Assembly (NCBI RefSeq): GCF_036227565.1
Contig: NZ_CP109460.1
Coordinates: forward strand, 5,704,001 to 5,768,000
Length of the DNA: 64,000 nucleotides
From: Streptomyces sp. NBC_01454
Lineage (GTDB): Bacteria; Actinomycetota; Actinomycetes; Streptomycetales; Streptomycetaceae
Reading direction: 5' to 3'
The stretch's first letter is position 1; every line of letters begins with the position of its first letter. Of this stretch, positions 8,109 through 19,751 are shown piece by piece. Under the pieces are notes generated by a model. The model worked only from the letters and a program-made list of their open reading frames with translations, had not been told where the DNA came from and made no database searches. Made by a program: the position numbers and the translations under genes.

Positions 8109-9563
8109 TTACGGGCGGGCGTCCGCCGTGCTCTGCCCCCGGGTCCCGTCGTCGAACAGTGCCGCCGTGCGGCGGGCCGTCTCCTGCGCCCACCGGCCCG
8201 TCGTCACCGCGCCCAGCAGCAGTACGGCCGCGCCGCAGCCCGCGATGATCCACCAGGCCGGGTGGGCGGCCGCGAGGAAGGCGTCCGTGGTGGCGGTGGC
8301 ATGCACCCCGCTCGCCAGTACGGCGCCGATCACCGCGACGCCGAGCGACTGCCCGACCTGCCTGCTGGTGGAGGCGACGGCGGCGGCCACACCGGCCTGG
8401 GCGCGCGGCATACCGGACACCGCGGTGTTGGTGATCGGCGCGTTGACCAGGCCGAATCCGATGCCGAAGAGGACATAGCCGGTGAACAGCAGCGGGTTGA
8501 CCGACTGGGCGCCGAAGGCCGCGAAGAGCACCCCGCTGGCAGCCATGGCGGCGCCGGCGACCAGCAGCGACGGCCGTGGCCCGCGGCTGCCCACCAGCCG
8601 GCCCGACACCGGTGCGAAGATCAGCGTCATCCCGGCCATGGGAAGCATGTAGAGCCCGGCGTCCAGGGCGGACAGCCCGCGGATGTTCTGCAGATACAGC
8701 GTGTTGATGAACAGGAAGCCGGCGAGCGCGGCGAAGGAGCAGACCGCCACGACCGTGGCCCCGCTGAACGGCGCGCTGTGGAAGAACCGCAGATCGATGA
8801 GGGGTTCGTCGCGGCGCCGCTCGTAGACGAGCAGACCGGCCAGGGAGCCCAGTGCCGCCAGCACGAACACCAGGATCTGCGGGGACGTCCAGCCGGCGTC
8901 CGGGGCCTCGATGATCGCGTACGTCAGCGAGCCGAGGAGCGTGATCACCAGCAACTGGCCGACCGGGTCGACCCGGCGGGGCCTGGGGGCACGCGACTCG
9001 GGAACGTAGCGCAGGGTCAGGAAGACCGCGAGCGCGCCGATCGGGACGTTGATCCAGAAGATCGAGCGCCAGCCGACGCTCTGCACCAGCAGCCCCCCGA
9101 CCACCGGCCCGGCCGCCATGCTGATGCCGACGACCCCGCCCCACACCCCGATGGCACGGGCCCGCTCCCGTGGCTCGGTGAAGGTGTTGGTGATGATCGA
9201 CATTGCGACGGGGTTGAGCATCGAGCCGCCGACCGCCTGCACCATCCGGAAGACCACCAGCCACCCCAGCCCGGGCGCCAGACTGCACAGCAGCGAGCCG
9301 AGCGCGAAGACGACCAGCCCGGTCAGGAAGACCCGGCGCCGGCCCAGCCGGTCGGCCGTGGAGCCGGCCAGCATCAGCAGCGACGCCAGGACCAGGGTGT
9401 AGGCGTCGATCGTCCACTGCATACCGGAGACCGAGGCATGCAGCTCATGCTGGATGGACGGCAGGGCGACGTTCAAAATGGTGTTGTCGAGGCTGACGAT
9501 CAGCAGGCTCATACAGCAGATCGCCAGCACCAGAAGACGCCGTCGACGCCCGAGCTCAGACAT
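8109..9563 (-). CDS. MFS multidrug exporter, DHA2 family (second copy)
   Basis: This is a 484-residue membrane transporter with about 14 hydrophobic segments. Motif D1 is LIVSLDNTILNVALP, motif A is AGSTADRLGRRRVFLTG, and motif C is GVVGISMAAGPVVGGLLVQ. It ends in a short cytoplasmic tail. It is convergent with the MmyB-like regulator (41 bp apart) and divergent from dusB. It is clearly a different lineage from the exporter at 5525-7063, so this is not a recent duplication. Likely substrates are drugs or endogenous metabolites; the sequence does not say which. Confidence 0.9.
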   Translation of the reverse strand: MSELGRRRRLLVLAICCMSLLIVSLDNTILNVALPSIQHELHASVSGMQWTIDAYTLVLASLLMLAGSTADRLGRRRVFLTGLVVFALGSLLCSLAPGLGWLVVFRMVQAVGGSMLNPVAMSIITNTFTEPRERARAIGVWGGVVGISMAAGPVVGGLLVQSVGWRSIFWINVPIGALAVFLTLRYVPESRAPRPRRVDPVGQLLVITLLGSLTYAIIEAPDAGWTSPQILVFVLAALGSLAGLLVYERRRDEPLIDLRFFHSAPFSGATVVAVCSFAALAGFLFINTLYLQNIRGLSALDAGLYMLPMAGMTLIFAPVSGRLVGSRGPRPSLLVAGAAMAASGVLFAAFGAQSVNPLLFTGYVLFGIGFGLVNAPITNTAVSGMPRAQAGVAAAVASTSRQVGQSLGVAVIGAVLASGVHATATTDAFLAAAHPAWWIIAGCGAAVLLLGAVTTGRWAQETARRTAALFDDGTRGQSTADARP

Positions 9564-9716
9564 TCTTGAACGCTACAACGATCGGTGTGGGCCGGTCCTG
9601 GCGGGGCCACTCGCGCGGTGCGGGACAATGGGAGGTCGCAGCGGCCGCTCTCCTGGCAGGCCGCGGCCCGCCCGCCCCACCAACGGAAGCCGACGAAAGC
9701 CGAAGGTATCGCCGCC

Positions 9717-10844
9717 ATGACTCTCCTGCAGATCGGTCCGCACGCGGTGCAGCCGCCCGTGGTCCTCGCGCCCATGGCCGGGATCACCAATGCCCCGTTC
9801 CGGACGCTGTGCCGGGAGTTCAGCGGCGGCAAGGGCCTGTTCGTCAGCGAGATGATCACGACGCGGGCACTGGTCGAGCGCAACGAGAAGACCATGCAGC
9901 TGATCCACTTCGACGAGACGGAGCGGCCGCGCTCGATCCAGCTGTACGGCGTCGACCCGGACACCGTCGGCAAGGCCGCCCGCATGATCGCGGAAGAGGA
10001 CCTCGCCGACCACATCGACCTGAACTTCGGCTGCCCGGTCCCGAAGGTGACCCGCAAGGGCGGCGGCTCGGCCCTCCCGTACAAGCGGAATCTGCTGCGC
10101 TCGATCCTGCGCGAGGCGGTGGCGAACGCGGGGTCACTGCCGGTGACGATCAAGATGCGCAAGGGAATCGACGACGATCACCTCACCTACCTCGACGCGG
10201 GACGGATCGCGGTCGAGGAGGGCATCACGGCGGTCGCGCTGCACGGCCGCACGGCCTCCCAGCACTACGGCGGCACCGCCGACTGGGACGCCATCGCACG
10301 CCTCAAGGAGCACGTCCCCGAGATCCCGGTGCTCGGCAACGGCGACATCTGGTCCGCCGACGACGCACAGCGGATGATGCGCGAGACCGGCTGCGACGGC
10401 GTGGTCGTGGGACGCGGCTGCCTGGGGCGGCCCTGGCTGTTCGGCGATCTGGTGGCGGCCTTCGAGGGCACCGGCACCTACGCGCAGCCCACCCTCAAGG
10501 AGGTCGCGGCGGTCATGCTGCGGCATGCCACGCTGCTCGGTGAGTGGATCGGTGACGAGACCCGCGGCGTGATCGACTTCCGTAAGCATGTCGCCTGGTA
10601 CACCAAGGGCTTCTCGGTCGGCTCCGAGATGCGCCGCAGCCTCGCGGTGACCTCCTCCCTCGACGAGCTGGACGCGCTGCTGTCGGAGCTGGACCTCGAT
10701 CAGCCGTGGCCGCTGGGCGCGGACGGTCCGCGGGGCCGTACCTCGGGCCGCAACCGCGTCGTCCTGCCCGACGGCTGGCTGGACGACCCGTACGACTGCG
10801 CGGGCGTGGACGCGGACGCCGAGCTGGACACTTCGGGCGGCTGA
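9717..10844 (+). CDS. dusB: tRNA-dihydrouridine synthase, DusB type
   Basis: This FMN enzyme reduces specific uridines in tRNA to dihydrouridine using NADPH. The TIM barrel begins with PPVVLAPMAGITNAPFRTLCREF. The catalytic Cys lies in the signature NFGCPVPKVTRKGGGSAL. FMN/tRNA-contact motifs VTIKMRKGID, VALHGRTASQHYGG and VLGNGDIWS follow, and a C-terminal helical tRNA-binding domain contains FRKHVAWYTKGF. It is 375 residues from the ATG at 9717, which has GAAGG upstream; the frame opens earlier (9585), but that part looks non-coding. It is divergent from the exporter. A perfect 11-bp stem follows 130 bp past the stop. Confidence 0.96.
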   Translation: MTLLQIGPHAVQPPVVLAPMAGITNAPFRTLCREFSGGKGLFVSEMITTRALVERNEKTMQLIHFDETERPRSIQLYGVDPDTVGKAARMIAEEDLADHIDLNFGCPVPKVTRKGGGSALPYKRNLLRSILREAVANAGSLPVTIKMRKGIDDDHLTYLDAGRIAVEEGITAVALHGRTASQHYGGTADWDAIARLKEHVPEIPVLGNGDIWSADDAQRMMRETGCDGVVVGRGCLGRPWLFGDLVAAFEGTGTYAQPTLKEVAAVMLRHATLLGEWIGDETRGVIDFRKHVAWYTKGFSVGSEMRRSLAVTSSLDELDALLSELDLDQPWPLGADGPRGRTSGRNRVVLPDGWLDDPYDCAGVDADAELDTSGG

Positions 10845-11413
10845 CGCTGCCGGGCCGCCCGACTCCCGGTGCCGCGCGGCGAGTTGGGCCCGGGCCGCAC
10901 GACGGGACGGGTGCGGCCCGCGGCGGGGCGCGCGGTCCGCTGTGAGAGGTGGCCCACCCACCGTCTCCGTCCGCCGCCCTCCCCCGAATGATGGAGGGCG
11001 GCGCCCGCTTCTCCTCCTCGGTGCCGAGGCGCCCCGCTCCGCCGTGGCGCACCATTGCCGTGTCGCACCGGCCGGCCGGCTTGACCCTCACGCGAGGTGA
11101 GGCCGCAGTCTGACGGCGGAGCGAAAGCGGCGGGCCGGGGCATGCCCGGTCCGTCGGCCGGGTGTCGTCCGGTGCCGGCACGGGGGCCGGCATCGTACGA
11201 CCCCTTGGCCCCTCCCGCCCCTCCCTCCCCCCAACTGGGCGTGCGGACAGGGCCATTCGGGGCATGTCAGCGGCCGGGACGCGAGCCGGCCGGTGGCACC
11301 GCGATACCGTTTGGCTCCGTACGGGAGCCCGTGCGGCGGACCGGACGGCCCACGGCCGCAGCCGGCGCCCGGCACGGCAGCGTGCGGATCGCGGACGACA
11401 CCGAGGAGATGCT
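10845..11413. other. 569-bp intergenic region with one hairpin (10972-11003)
   Basis: No convincing gene is seen on either strand; open frames here are Arg/Pro-rich shadows. The arms CGCCGCCCTCC (10972-10982) and GGAGGGCGGCG (10993-11003) are exact complements around a 10-nt loop and may terminate dusB transcription, although no T run follows. The 3' part should hold the promoter of the MarR gene. Confidence 0.5.
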
Positions 11414-11416
11414 GTG

Positions 11417-11989
11417 GTGAGCGGGCACCGTTCCGTCGCGGACACGGAGAAGGCCGTCCGGGCCAAGATCGCGGACACCCCCCTCCGCCATGAGCAGATG
11501 GCCGCGGTCGCGAACATCTACCGCGCCGCGGCCGCCGTACGGCAGCACTTCGAGAACTCCGTGTTGCGCGACGCCGAACTGACCTGGACCGCCTTCGTCG
11601 TGCTGTGGGTGGTCTGGGTCGGCGGCGAGCGGGAGACCCGCCGGGTGGCGGAGGAGGCCGGCATCTCCAAGGGCACGCTCACCGGCGTGGCCCGCACCCT
11701 GCAGAGCCGTGGCCTGCTGGAGCGCAAGCCCCACCCGGCCGACGGGCGGCTCGCGCTGCTCGCACCCACCCCCGAGGGGGAGCGGCTGATGGCCCGGATC
11801 CTCCCGGAGTTCAACGCCGAAGAAGTCTTCGTCACCGAGGCGTTGAGCGATGACGAGGCCCTGGACCTGGCGGATCTGCTGCGCCGCGTCGTGGTGCAGG
11901 TCGAGACCCGCGGCGCGGAGCGGCGGCTGGAACTGCTGGACGGTGCACAGCCCCGGCCACGGCGCAGCGGGCGGCGCGCCAAGCGGTAG
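11417..11989 (+). CDS. MarR-family transcriptional regulator
   Basis: This is a winged-helix repressor of about 190 residues. The wHTH core reads RVAEEAGISKGTLTGVARTLQSRGLLERKPHPADGRLALLAPTPEG, with the conserved D-x-R of the wing (DGRLALL). The first helix region HFENSVLRDAELTWTAFVVLWVVW serves dimerisation. GAGGAG (11403-11408) precedes two successive GTG codons at 11414 and 11417, and either may start translation. The gene stands alone; its target cannot be told from context. Confidence 0.85.
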   Translation: MSGHRSVADTEKAVRAKIADTPLRHEQMAAVANIYRAAAAVRQHFENSVLRDAELTWTAFVVLWVVWVGGERETRRVAEEAGISKGTLTGVARTLQSRGLLERKPHPADGRLALLAPTPEGERLMARILPEFNAEEVFVTEALSDDEALDLADLLRRVVVQVETRGAERRLELLDGAQPRPRRSGRRAKR

Positions 11990-12319
11990 GGCGCGAGACC
12001 CCCGCGGCGAGTTCAGCAGGCCGGCAGGCCGCGCCGGCGGGGGAGGGGTGGTGGAGGACGCCGACCCCCTCACGCGGGACCCGGTCACGGCCCTCTGGAT
12101 GGCGCCGGTACCAGGCTCGCTGCGGCTCCGTACGGCACGGGCCGTGTCCGCGGCGCGGGGTCCGGGAACCGGGGGAGCAGCGCGAATCGTTCCGCCGGAG
12201 GCGGGGGCGAGGAGCCCCCGCGGCCGCCGCCACCCGGCCGGGTGGCGCCGGGTGACACCGGAGGGAATGCGTCCGCCAAGGGCCCGCCGGGCCCTCGTCA
12301 GGGGAGGGGAGTGCCGATC
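11990..12319. other. 330-bp intergenic region with 20-bp perfect palindrome
   Basis: No gene is seen. CGCCACCCGG/CCGGGTGGCG at 12228-12247 is a perfect 20-bp palindrome, either an operator or the stem of a terminator after the MarR gene. A GGGCCC-containing hairpin follows close to the next ribosome binding site. Confidence 0.45.
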
Positions 12320-13024
12320 ATGCGTGCCCTGGTCATCGTCCACGACCATCTGTCCACCGCGGGCCATGTAGGCGAGCGGCTGGCCGAACGGGGCTTTGAA
12401 CTCGACGAACTGCTCGTCGTGCCGGCCGAGCGGTATACGAATCCGGATGTCGAGGTGGAGTTCCCGGCGGCCGAGGACTATGGCCTGATCCTGACACTGG
12501 GTGCCCCGTGGTCGGTGGCGCGGAGGAACGCCTGGATCGAGGCGGAGCTCGCGCTGCTGCGCTCGGCGCACGAGGCCGGGGTGCCGGTGCTCGGCATCTG
12601 CTTCGGCGGCCAGGCGCTGGCCACCGCGCTCGGCGGGGGCATCGAGGTCGCCCCGCGCTTCGAGCTGGGCTGGAGCCGGATCACGACCGAGGCGCCGGAC
12701 CTGGTCGGGCCGGGGCCGTGGTTCCAGTTCCACGGTGACCGCTGGCTGTTGCCGCCGGGCGCCCGGGAGCTGGCGCGCAACGAGGTCGCCTCGCAGGCCT
12801 TCGTCTGCGGCCGTTCCTGGGGTGTCCAGTTCCATCCGGAGCTGACGCCGGAGGTGTTGCGGGCCTGGTTCGACGAGGACGGGACGGAGAGAGCGGCCGA
12901 GATCGGGGCCGATCCGGACCAACTGGTGGCCGAATTGCGGGCCGAGCTGCCCGCCGTACGCGCGCGGGCCCGCGCGCTGGTGGACACATTCCTTGATCAC
13001 GTAGCCCGCGAGGGGTCCAAATGA
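12320..13024 (+). CDS. Class I glutamine amidotransferase-like protein (GATase1)
   Basis: This stand-alone GATase1-fold protein has 234 residues. The nucleophile elbow is GICFGGQALA (Cys at about residue 93), and the catalytic His and Glu are in GVQFHPELTPE. An LTLGAPWSV segment matches the oxyanion-hole region. Such proteins resemble GMP synthase amidotransferase domains or gamma-glutamyl hydrolases (PuuD or GuaA-like), but no synthetase partner lies nearby, so the acceptor is unknown. The ATG at 12320 follows GGAGGGGAG; a GTG at 12311 is possible but too close to that site. Confidence 0.85.
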   Translation: MRALVIVHDHLSTAGHVGERLAERGFELDELLVVPAERYTNPDVEVEFPAAEDYGLILTLGAPWSVARRNAWIEAELALLRSAHEAGVPVLGICFGGQALATALGGGIEVAPRFELGWSRITTEAPDLVGPGPWFQFHGDRWLLPPGARELARNEVASQAFVCGRSWGVQFHPELTPEVLRAWFDEDGTERAAEIGADPDQLVAELRAELPAVRARARALVDTFLDHVAREGSK

Positions 13025-13376
13025 TGGAACCCGGGCACACATGAGCGCGTGATTCTCGCCACCCCTGATAGGGGGTGCGCTCAGATGAGCGAATCGCGCG
13101 GGGTTCCACCTCTCCAATGGTGGCACCGGGTGCCACGGCTGATCCGTTCGAGCGATGAACACAATTATTGCGTTGAGTAGCACACTTTCGAAATTTCGCT
13201 ACGCACTGGAGTGGTGCATTCAGGTAATGAACTGTGTGCCAAACGCATGATCACTTTCGATCTGGTGGCGGACGACTGGTTACACGGGTATGTCGACCAA
13301 GTGGACGTACCCATACGCCTTCGATCTGGGTATGTTCCTCGCCGTCAGGGCAGCCCGTCGGCGAGGAGTCAGTGCC
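13025..13376. other. 352-bp promoter region of ppdK
   Basis: CACCCC-TGATAG-GGGGTG (13060-13076) may terminate the amidotransferase transcript. The stretch 13150-13260 is markedly AT-rich for this genome and carries a palindrome CGAAATTTCG (13189-13198), a plausible promoter or operator zone for ppdK. The in-frame extension of ppdK from 13290 has no ribosome binding site and is not counted as coding. Confidence 0.5.
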
Positions 13377-16112
<2,736 letters not shown>

Positions 16113-16225
16113 CCCGACCGGTCACCGTGGGCGCCGGGTGCGCCCGCGGTGACCGCACACGACCACCGGAGCCGCGGCCAGGCACCCAACCCTCAGCCGT
16201 CCGGCTGTGGGCTCCGGCACCCGAA

Positions 16226-16266
16226 CGAGGGCGGCACCTGTGCGGAGGTGCCGCCCTCGCCTTTCT
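16226..16266 (+). terminator. Strong Rho-independent terminator after ppdK
   Basis: The arms CGAGGGCGGCACCT (16226-16239) and AGGTGCCGCCCTCG (16246-16259) form a perfect 14-bp stem with a 6-nt loop. CCTTTCT follows. It lies 114 bp past the ppdK stop. The rest of the 432-bp spacer to 16544 holds no gene that I can support. Confidence 0.85.
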
Positions 16267-16544
16267 CCGGACTCCCCCCTCGGGAGCTGCCGTCACCCCG
16301 GTCGGCGCGGGGTGCGGCCTTCAACGGGGCTGCCGAGCGGCCGGTTCCTTGCCCATCACCCCCCACGGGATCGAGCAATCCGGTCCGTCCGCGCCGCCGT
16401 CGAATTGAGTACAAGCATTCCCGCCGGCTGCCTGGTGGCGCGAGCACTTTCAAGTCTGGCCAAAAGGGCATGGTAACCGCACGTGTTGGCGTGCATACTC
16501 AGGCGTGCCGGGGGTCGACTGAGGAAACCAGAGGTGGGGGTTCG

Positions 16545-17546
16545 GTGTTACGCGTCCATTTCAGTGGACTCGATCTGGCCCGTGTGCGCATTGCGGCACG
16601 CCCGGACGCGCTGTGGGAGACCGTCTTAAGCTTTCACCGGCTACGTGACAGGCGGGACGATTCGGCGTTCGGCAAATGGCGATCGGAAACACGTGGAAGG
16701 TTGAATGGCGAAGCGCGTCTGCTGGCACCGCTGGTGCCCACGCGCGGCTATTTCCCTGATTTCCTGACGCCCGCCGAAGGGCTCCTCGGCATGACCGACG
16801 CGCTCGCCGCACTCCGCGAGACGCCGGCCGTCCGGCTGCACGAGGAACTCGCCCGGCTCGCCGCCGCGTCCCGCCCGTTCCCTTCGTGGATACGGGAGTT
16901 GGCGGAGGGCGACACCCGTGTCCTGGGCCGGCTCGCCGGGCTTCTCCAGCGCTATTACGAGGCGGCCGTCGCCCCGTACTGGCCGCGCGTCCAGGGCCGA
17001 ATAGAGGGCGACCGGGCCGCCCGCGGCCGGGCGTTGCTCGACGGCGGCGCGGACCGGCTGCTCGCCTCGCTGCCGCCGATGATGCGCTGGCGCTCGCCCG
17101 TCCTGGAGTGCGACTACCCGGTGGACCGCGACCTCCATCTGGGCGGCCGGGGGCTGTTGCTGCTGCCGTCGTACTTCTGCCGGCGCACCCCCGTCACCTT
17201 CCACAACCCGGATCTGACGCCGGTCCTGGTCTACCCCGTGGAGCATCCGGTGGCGCGGCTGACCCCTCAGGTCCCGCCCGAGCGTTCCCTTGGCCGGCTG
17301 GTCGGCCAGACCCGCTCCGCGATCCTCCAGCGGATCGGCGTCGGCTGCACCACCAGCGAACTCGCCCGCCGGGCCGATGTCTCGCTGGCCTCCGCGAGTC
17401 AGCACGCGACCGTGCTGCGCGACGCCGGTCTGCTGCTCACCCTGCGGCAGGGCAATGCCGTGCTGCACACCCTCACCCCCCTGGGCGCGGCCCTGTTGCG
17501 CGGCGCGCGCTCGGTGGAGGAGGCGACGTACGAGCGGTTGAGGTGA
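16545..17546 (+). CDS. ArsR-like winged-helix transcriptional regulator with large N-terminal domain
   Basis: This regulator has about 333 residues. The C-terminal 90 residues are a winged helix-turn-helix: RLVGQTRSAILQRIGVGCTTSELARRADVSLASASQHATVLRDAGLL. The first 240 residues form a Streptomyces-type N-terminal domain (DUF5937-like) beginning LRVHFSGLDLARVRIAARPDALWETVLSFHRLR, function unknown. The GTG at 16545 is preceded by AGAGGTGGGGG; the frame is open much further upstream but lies over the terminator spacer. It is convergent with the dioxygenase gene, so its target is not evident. Such proteins often sit alone in Streptomyces. Confidence 0.8.
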   Translation: MLRVHFSGLDLARVRIAARPDALWETVLSFHRLRDRRDDSAFGKWRSETRGRLNGEARLLAPLVPTRGYFPDFLTPAEGLLGMTDALAALRETPAVRLHEELARLAAASRPFPSWIRELAEGDTRVLGRLAGLLQRYYEAAVAPYWPRVQGRIEGDRAARGRALLDGGADRLLASLPPMMRWRSPVLECDYPVDRDLHLGGRGLLLLPSYFCRRTPVTFHNPDLTPVLVYPVEHPVARLTPQVPPERSLGRLVGQTRSAILQRIGVGCTTSELARRADVSLASASQHATVLRDAGLLLTLRQGNAVLHTLTPLGAALLRGARSVEEATYERLR

Positions 17547-17602
17547 GGCGGGCTGGGCAGCCGTGACGTGAGGGCGGCGCGCGGCAGGGGCGCCGGGTCC
17601 GC

Positions 17603-18535
17603 TCAGCGGGGGCGATCGCCCGCGATGGCGACGCGTTCGGCGACCCGGCGGTGCGCCCCGTAGTCGTTGACGGCATAGTGCTGGGTGGCGCGGTTGTCCC
17701 AGAACGCGATGTCCCCGGCCTGCCAGCGCCACCGCACCTGGAACTCCGGCACCTGAGCCTGCTGGAACAACAGCCGCAACAGCCGGTCGCTCGCCGTCTC
17801 CTCGAGGCCGGTGATCCGGGTGGTGAAGGACGCGTTGACGAACAGCATTCGACGCCCGGTCTCCGGGTGCCGGCGTACCACCGGATGCTCCACCGGCGGG
17901 AAGTCGGCCTGAAATGGCGCGAGTTGAGCCGCCGAGCAGAAGCGTGCGAAGCCCGGGAGATAGTCGTGCACCGCCCGTGCCCCCTCGATGCGGTCCCTGA
18001 TTTGCCCGGGCAAATTGTCGTATGCCGCTGCCATATCAGCCCAGAGCGTGTCGCCGCCCGAGGGTGGGACCTCGCGCAGCTGCAACACCGCACCCATGGC
18101 CGGACGTTCTCGGAACGTCACATCCGTGTGCCATACGTTCTCGAACGTCGGGGCGCCACCGGCCGCCTTGTCGAACCGTACGACATCCTTCGAATCGCCC
18201 TGCGCCAGCAACGGATTGCTCTCCAACTCCCCCCAATTTCGTGCGAATTCACGCTGTTCCCCGGAGGTCAGATGCTGCGCGCGGAAGAACAGCACCTTCC
18301 ACTCCAGCAGCGCCCGGTTCAGCTCCGCGCGCAGCGCGCCGGACAGCGGCCGCGACAGGTCCAGCCCACGGATTTCGGCCCCGATGGTGGCTGCCTGCGG
18401 TATGACCTCGAACCGTTCGTACGGCCGCTCCGCCCAGCCGTCAGGCGTACGACGCAGGATGCGCCGCCCTTCGTACAGGCCGTCGGCGGGGATGCGGTGG
18501 GGGCGCAGGACGGGCGGCAGGGGTGTGGTCGTCAA
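17603..18535 (-). CDS. TauD/TfdA-family Fe(II)/2-oxoglutarate dioxygenase
   Basis: This is a non-haem iron oxygenase of 310 residues, the class that hydroxylates taurine, alkylsulfonates or related acids to release sulfite. The iron ligands are visible: HxD in WHTDVTF and the distal His in NRATQHYAVNDY. The 2-oxoglutarate Arg lies near HRRVAERVAIAG. The typical N-terminus IGAEIRGLDLSRPLS is also present. The ATG at 18535 has GGAGG just upstream. It follows a sugar-type ABC importer on the same strand but is separated by 346 bp, so it probably has its own promoter. Sulfur scavenging is a family-based guess. Confidence 0.9.
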   Translation of the reverse strand: MTTTPLPPVLRPHRIPADGLYEGRRILRRTPDGWAERPYERFEVIPQAATIGAEIRGLDLSRPLSGALRAELNRALLEWKVLFFRAQHLTSGEQREFARNWGELESNPLLAQGDSKDVVRFDKAAGGAPTFENVWHTDVTFRERPAMGAVLQLREVPPSGGDTLWADMAAAYDNLPGQIRDRIEGARAVHDYLPGFARFCSAAQLAPFQADFPPVEHPVVRRHPETGRRMLFVNASFTTRITGLEETASDRLLRLLFQQAQVPEFQVRWRWQAGDIAFWDNRATQHYAVNDYGAHRRVAERVAIAGDRPR

Positions 18536-18709
18536 CGGATCCTCCTGGAAGGGCGAGGGGAGGGGAGCTGAGGGGGAGGCGGGGCGGGGGAAGCTCCGCG
18601 GGGCGGCGGGTGAGCCGGACGCCGGTCGTCAGGGGTGCCGGTCGTCAGGAACGCCGGCCGACGGGCGGGATCGGCCCGTCAGACGCTCGACCGGTCAGGC
18701 GTCAGCCGT

Positions 18710-18850
18710 TCAGGCCGTGGGGAAACAACAGGCCGGGGGAGACCCCACCCGGCCGCGGCGGCGCAGAAAGCTCATACCGCGGGGCGCGCACTCGCCGCGG
18801 GGCGCGCGATGTCGCGGCTCCACCTCACGGACGTCCGACTGCGTGCTCAT
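18710..18850 (-). CDS. Possible 46-residue leader-like ORF upstream of the dioxygenase gene
   Basis: In the 346-bp spacer between the importer and the TauD-like gene, the minus strand has an ATG at 18850. It opens a frame beginning MSTQSDVREVEPRHRAPRG and ending PACCFPTA. The adjacent Cys pair near its end would suit a cysteine-sensing leader peptide, and a stem GACGGGC/GCCCGTC lies just downstream. The ribosome binding site is weak and I do not recognise the peptide, so this may be chance. A repeated CCTGACGACCGGC (two copies) also lies before the dioxygenase start. Confidence 0.25.
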   Translation of the reverse strand: MSTQSDVREVEPRHRAPRGECAPRGMSFLRRRGRVGSPPACCFPTA

Positions 18851-18887
18851 GCCACGCACCGTACCTCATACGCCGGCCGCCGACGCC

Positions 18888-19724
18888 TCAGTCGTCGATC
18901 CCGCTGCGCTCCACCCCCGCGACGATATACCGCTGGAGCAGCAGGAACACCACCACCAGCGGGGCGATGGAGACCGCCGCGGCCACGAACAGCTCATGCA
19001 GATTGAGGTTCTGCGCGGTGGTGAACGTGGACAGCGCGACCTGCACCGTCCAGGACTCCTGGTCCTGCCCGATCACCAGCGGCCACAGGAAGGCGTTCCA
19101 GGCGCCGATGAAGACGAGGGTGCCGACGGCGGCGAACACCGGCCGGGCGTTGGGGACCACGATCCGCCAGTACGTGCGCCAGTAGCCGAGCCCGTCGACC
19201 CGCGCGGCATCCTCCAGTTCCTTGGGGAAGCCGAGGAAGAACTGCCGGAAGATGAAGCAGGCGAAGGCACTGAACAGGGTCGGGATCACCAGCCCGCGCA
19301 GCGTCGAGAGCCAGCCGAGCGTCGACACCAGCACAAAGCTCGGTACGAACGTCACGGCCGCCGGGACCATCAGCGTGCCCAGGATCGCGTAGAAGACGGC
19401 ATTGGCGTGCCGGTAGGGGATGCGCGCCAGGCCGTAGCCCGCGAGCGAGGCCGGCAGCACCGTACCGAGGGTCGTCGACACCGCGATCAGCGTGGAGTTG
19501 AGCAGTGCCCGCCCCAGGGGGAGGTTCGGATCGCGGAAGACCTCGGTGAGGTTCGACCAGTGCAGGCTGTGCGGCAGAAACGTCCAGTCGGGCGCCGTGA
19601 TGTCCTGCTCGGTGGCCAGACCGTTGCGCACCAGGAGGTAGAAGGGGATCAGGAACAGCAGCGCGAGGGCGATCAGAGTGACGCGCCGCAGCGCGCGCCC
19701 GGCCCTGGTCAGCGCGTCATGCAT
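18888..19724 (-). CDS. Sugar ABC transporter permease (MalG-like, second inner-membrane subunit)
   Basis: This 278-residue inner-membrane subunit belongs to a CUT1-type carbohydrate importer. About six hydrophobic segments are seen, starting LIALALLFLIPFYLLV. The EAA loop that docks the ATPase is ELEDAARVDGLGYWRTYWRIVVP. It starts 27 bp after the MalF-like gene stop and ends the three-gene importer operon. No ATPase gene is present, which is normal in Streptomyces, where a shared MsiK-type ATPase serves many such importers. Substrate unknown. Confidence 0.92.
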   Translation of the reverse strand: MHDALTRAGRALRRVTLIALALLFLIPFYLLVRNGLATEQDITAPDWTFLPHSLHWSNLTEVFRDPNLPLGRALLNSTLIAVSTTLGTVLPASLAGYGLARIPYRHANAVFYAILGTLMVPAAVTFVPSFVLVSTLGWLSTLRGLVIPTLFSAFACFIFRQFFLGFPKELEDAARVDGLGYWRTYWRIVVPNARPVFAAVGTLVFIGAWNAFLWPLVIGQDQESWTVQVALSTFTTAQNLNLHELFVAAAVSIAPLVVVFLLLQRYIVAGVERSGIDD

Positions 19725-19751
19725 GGGTGCTCCATGAGTGCTCCACGGTGC

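Noticed and set aside
13290..13376. Extended N-terminus for ppdK beginning MSTKWTYPYAF
   Set aside because: No ribosome binding site before it; GAGGAG eight bases before the GTG at 13377 gives the family-typical start.
18835..19006. Plus-strand ORF starting MSRLHLTDVRLRAHA, resembling a sulfur leader peptide
   Set aside because: No gene follows on that strand; both neighbours are on the minus strand.
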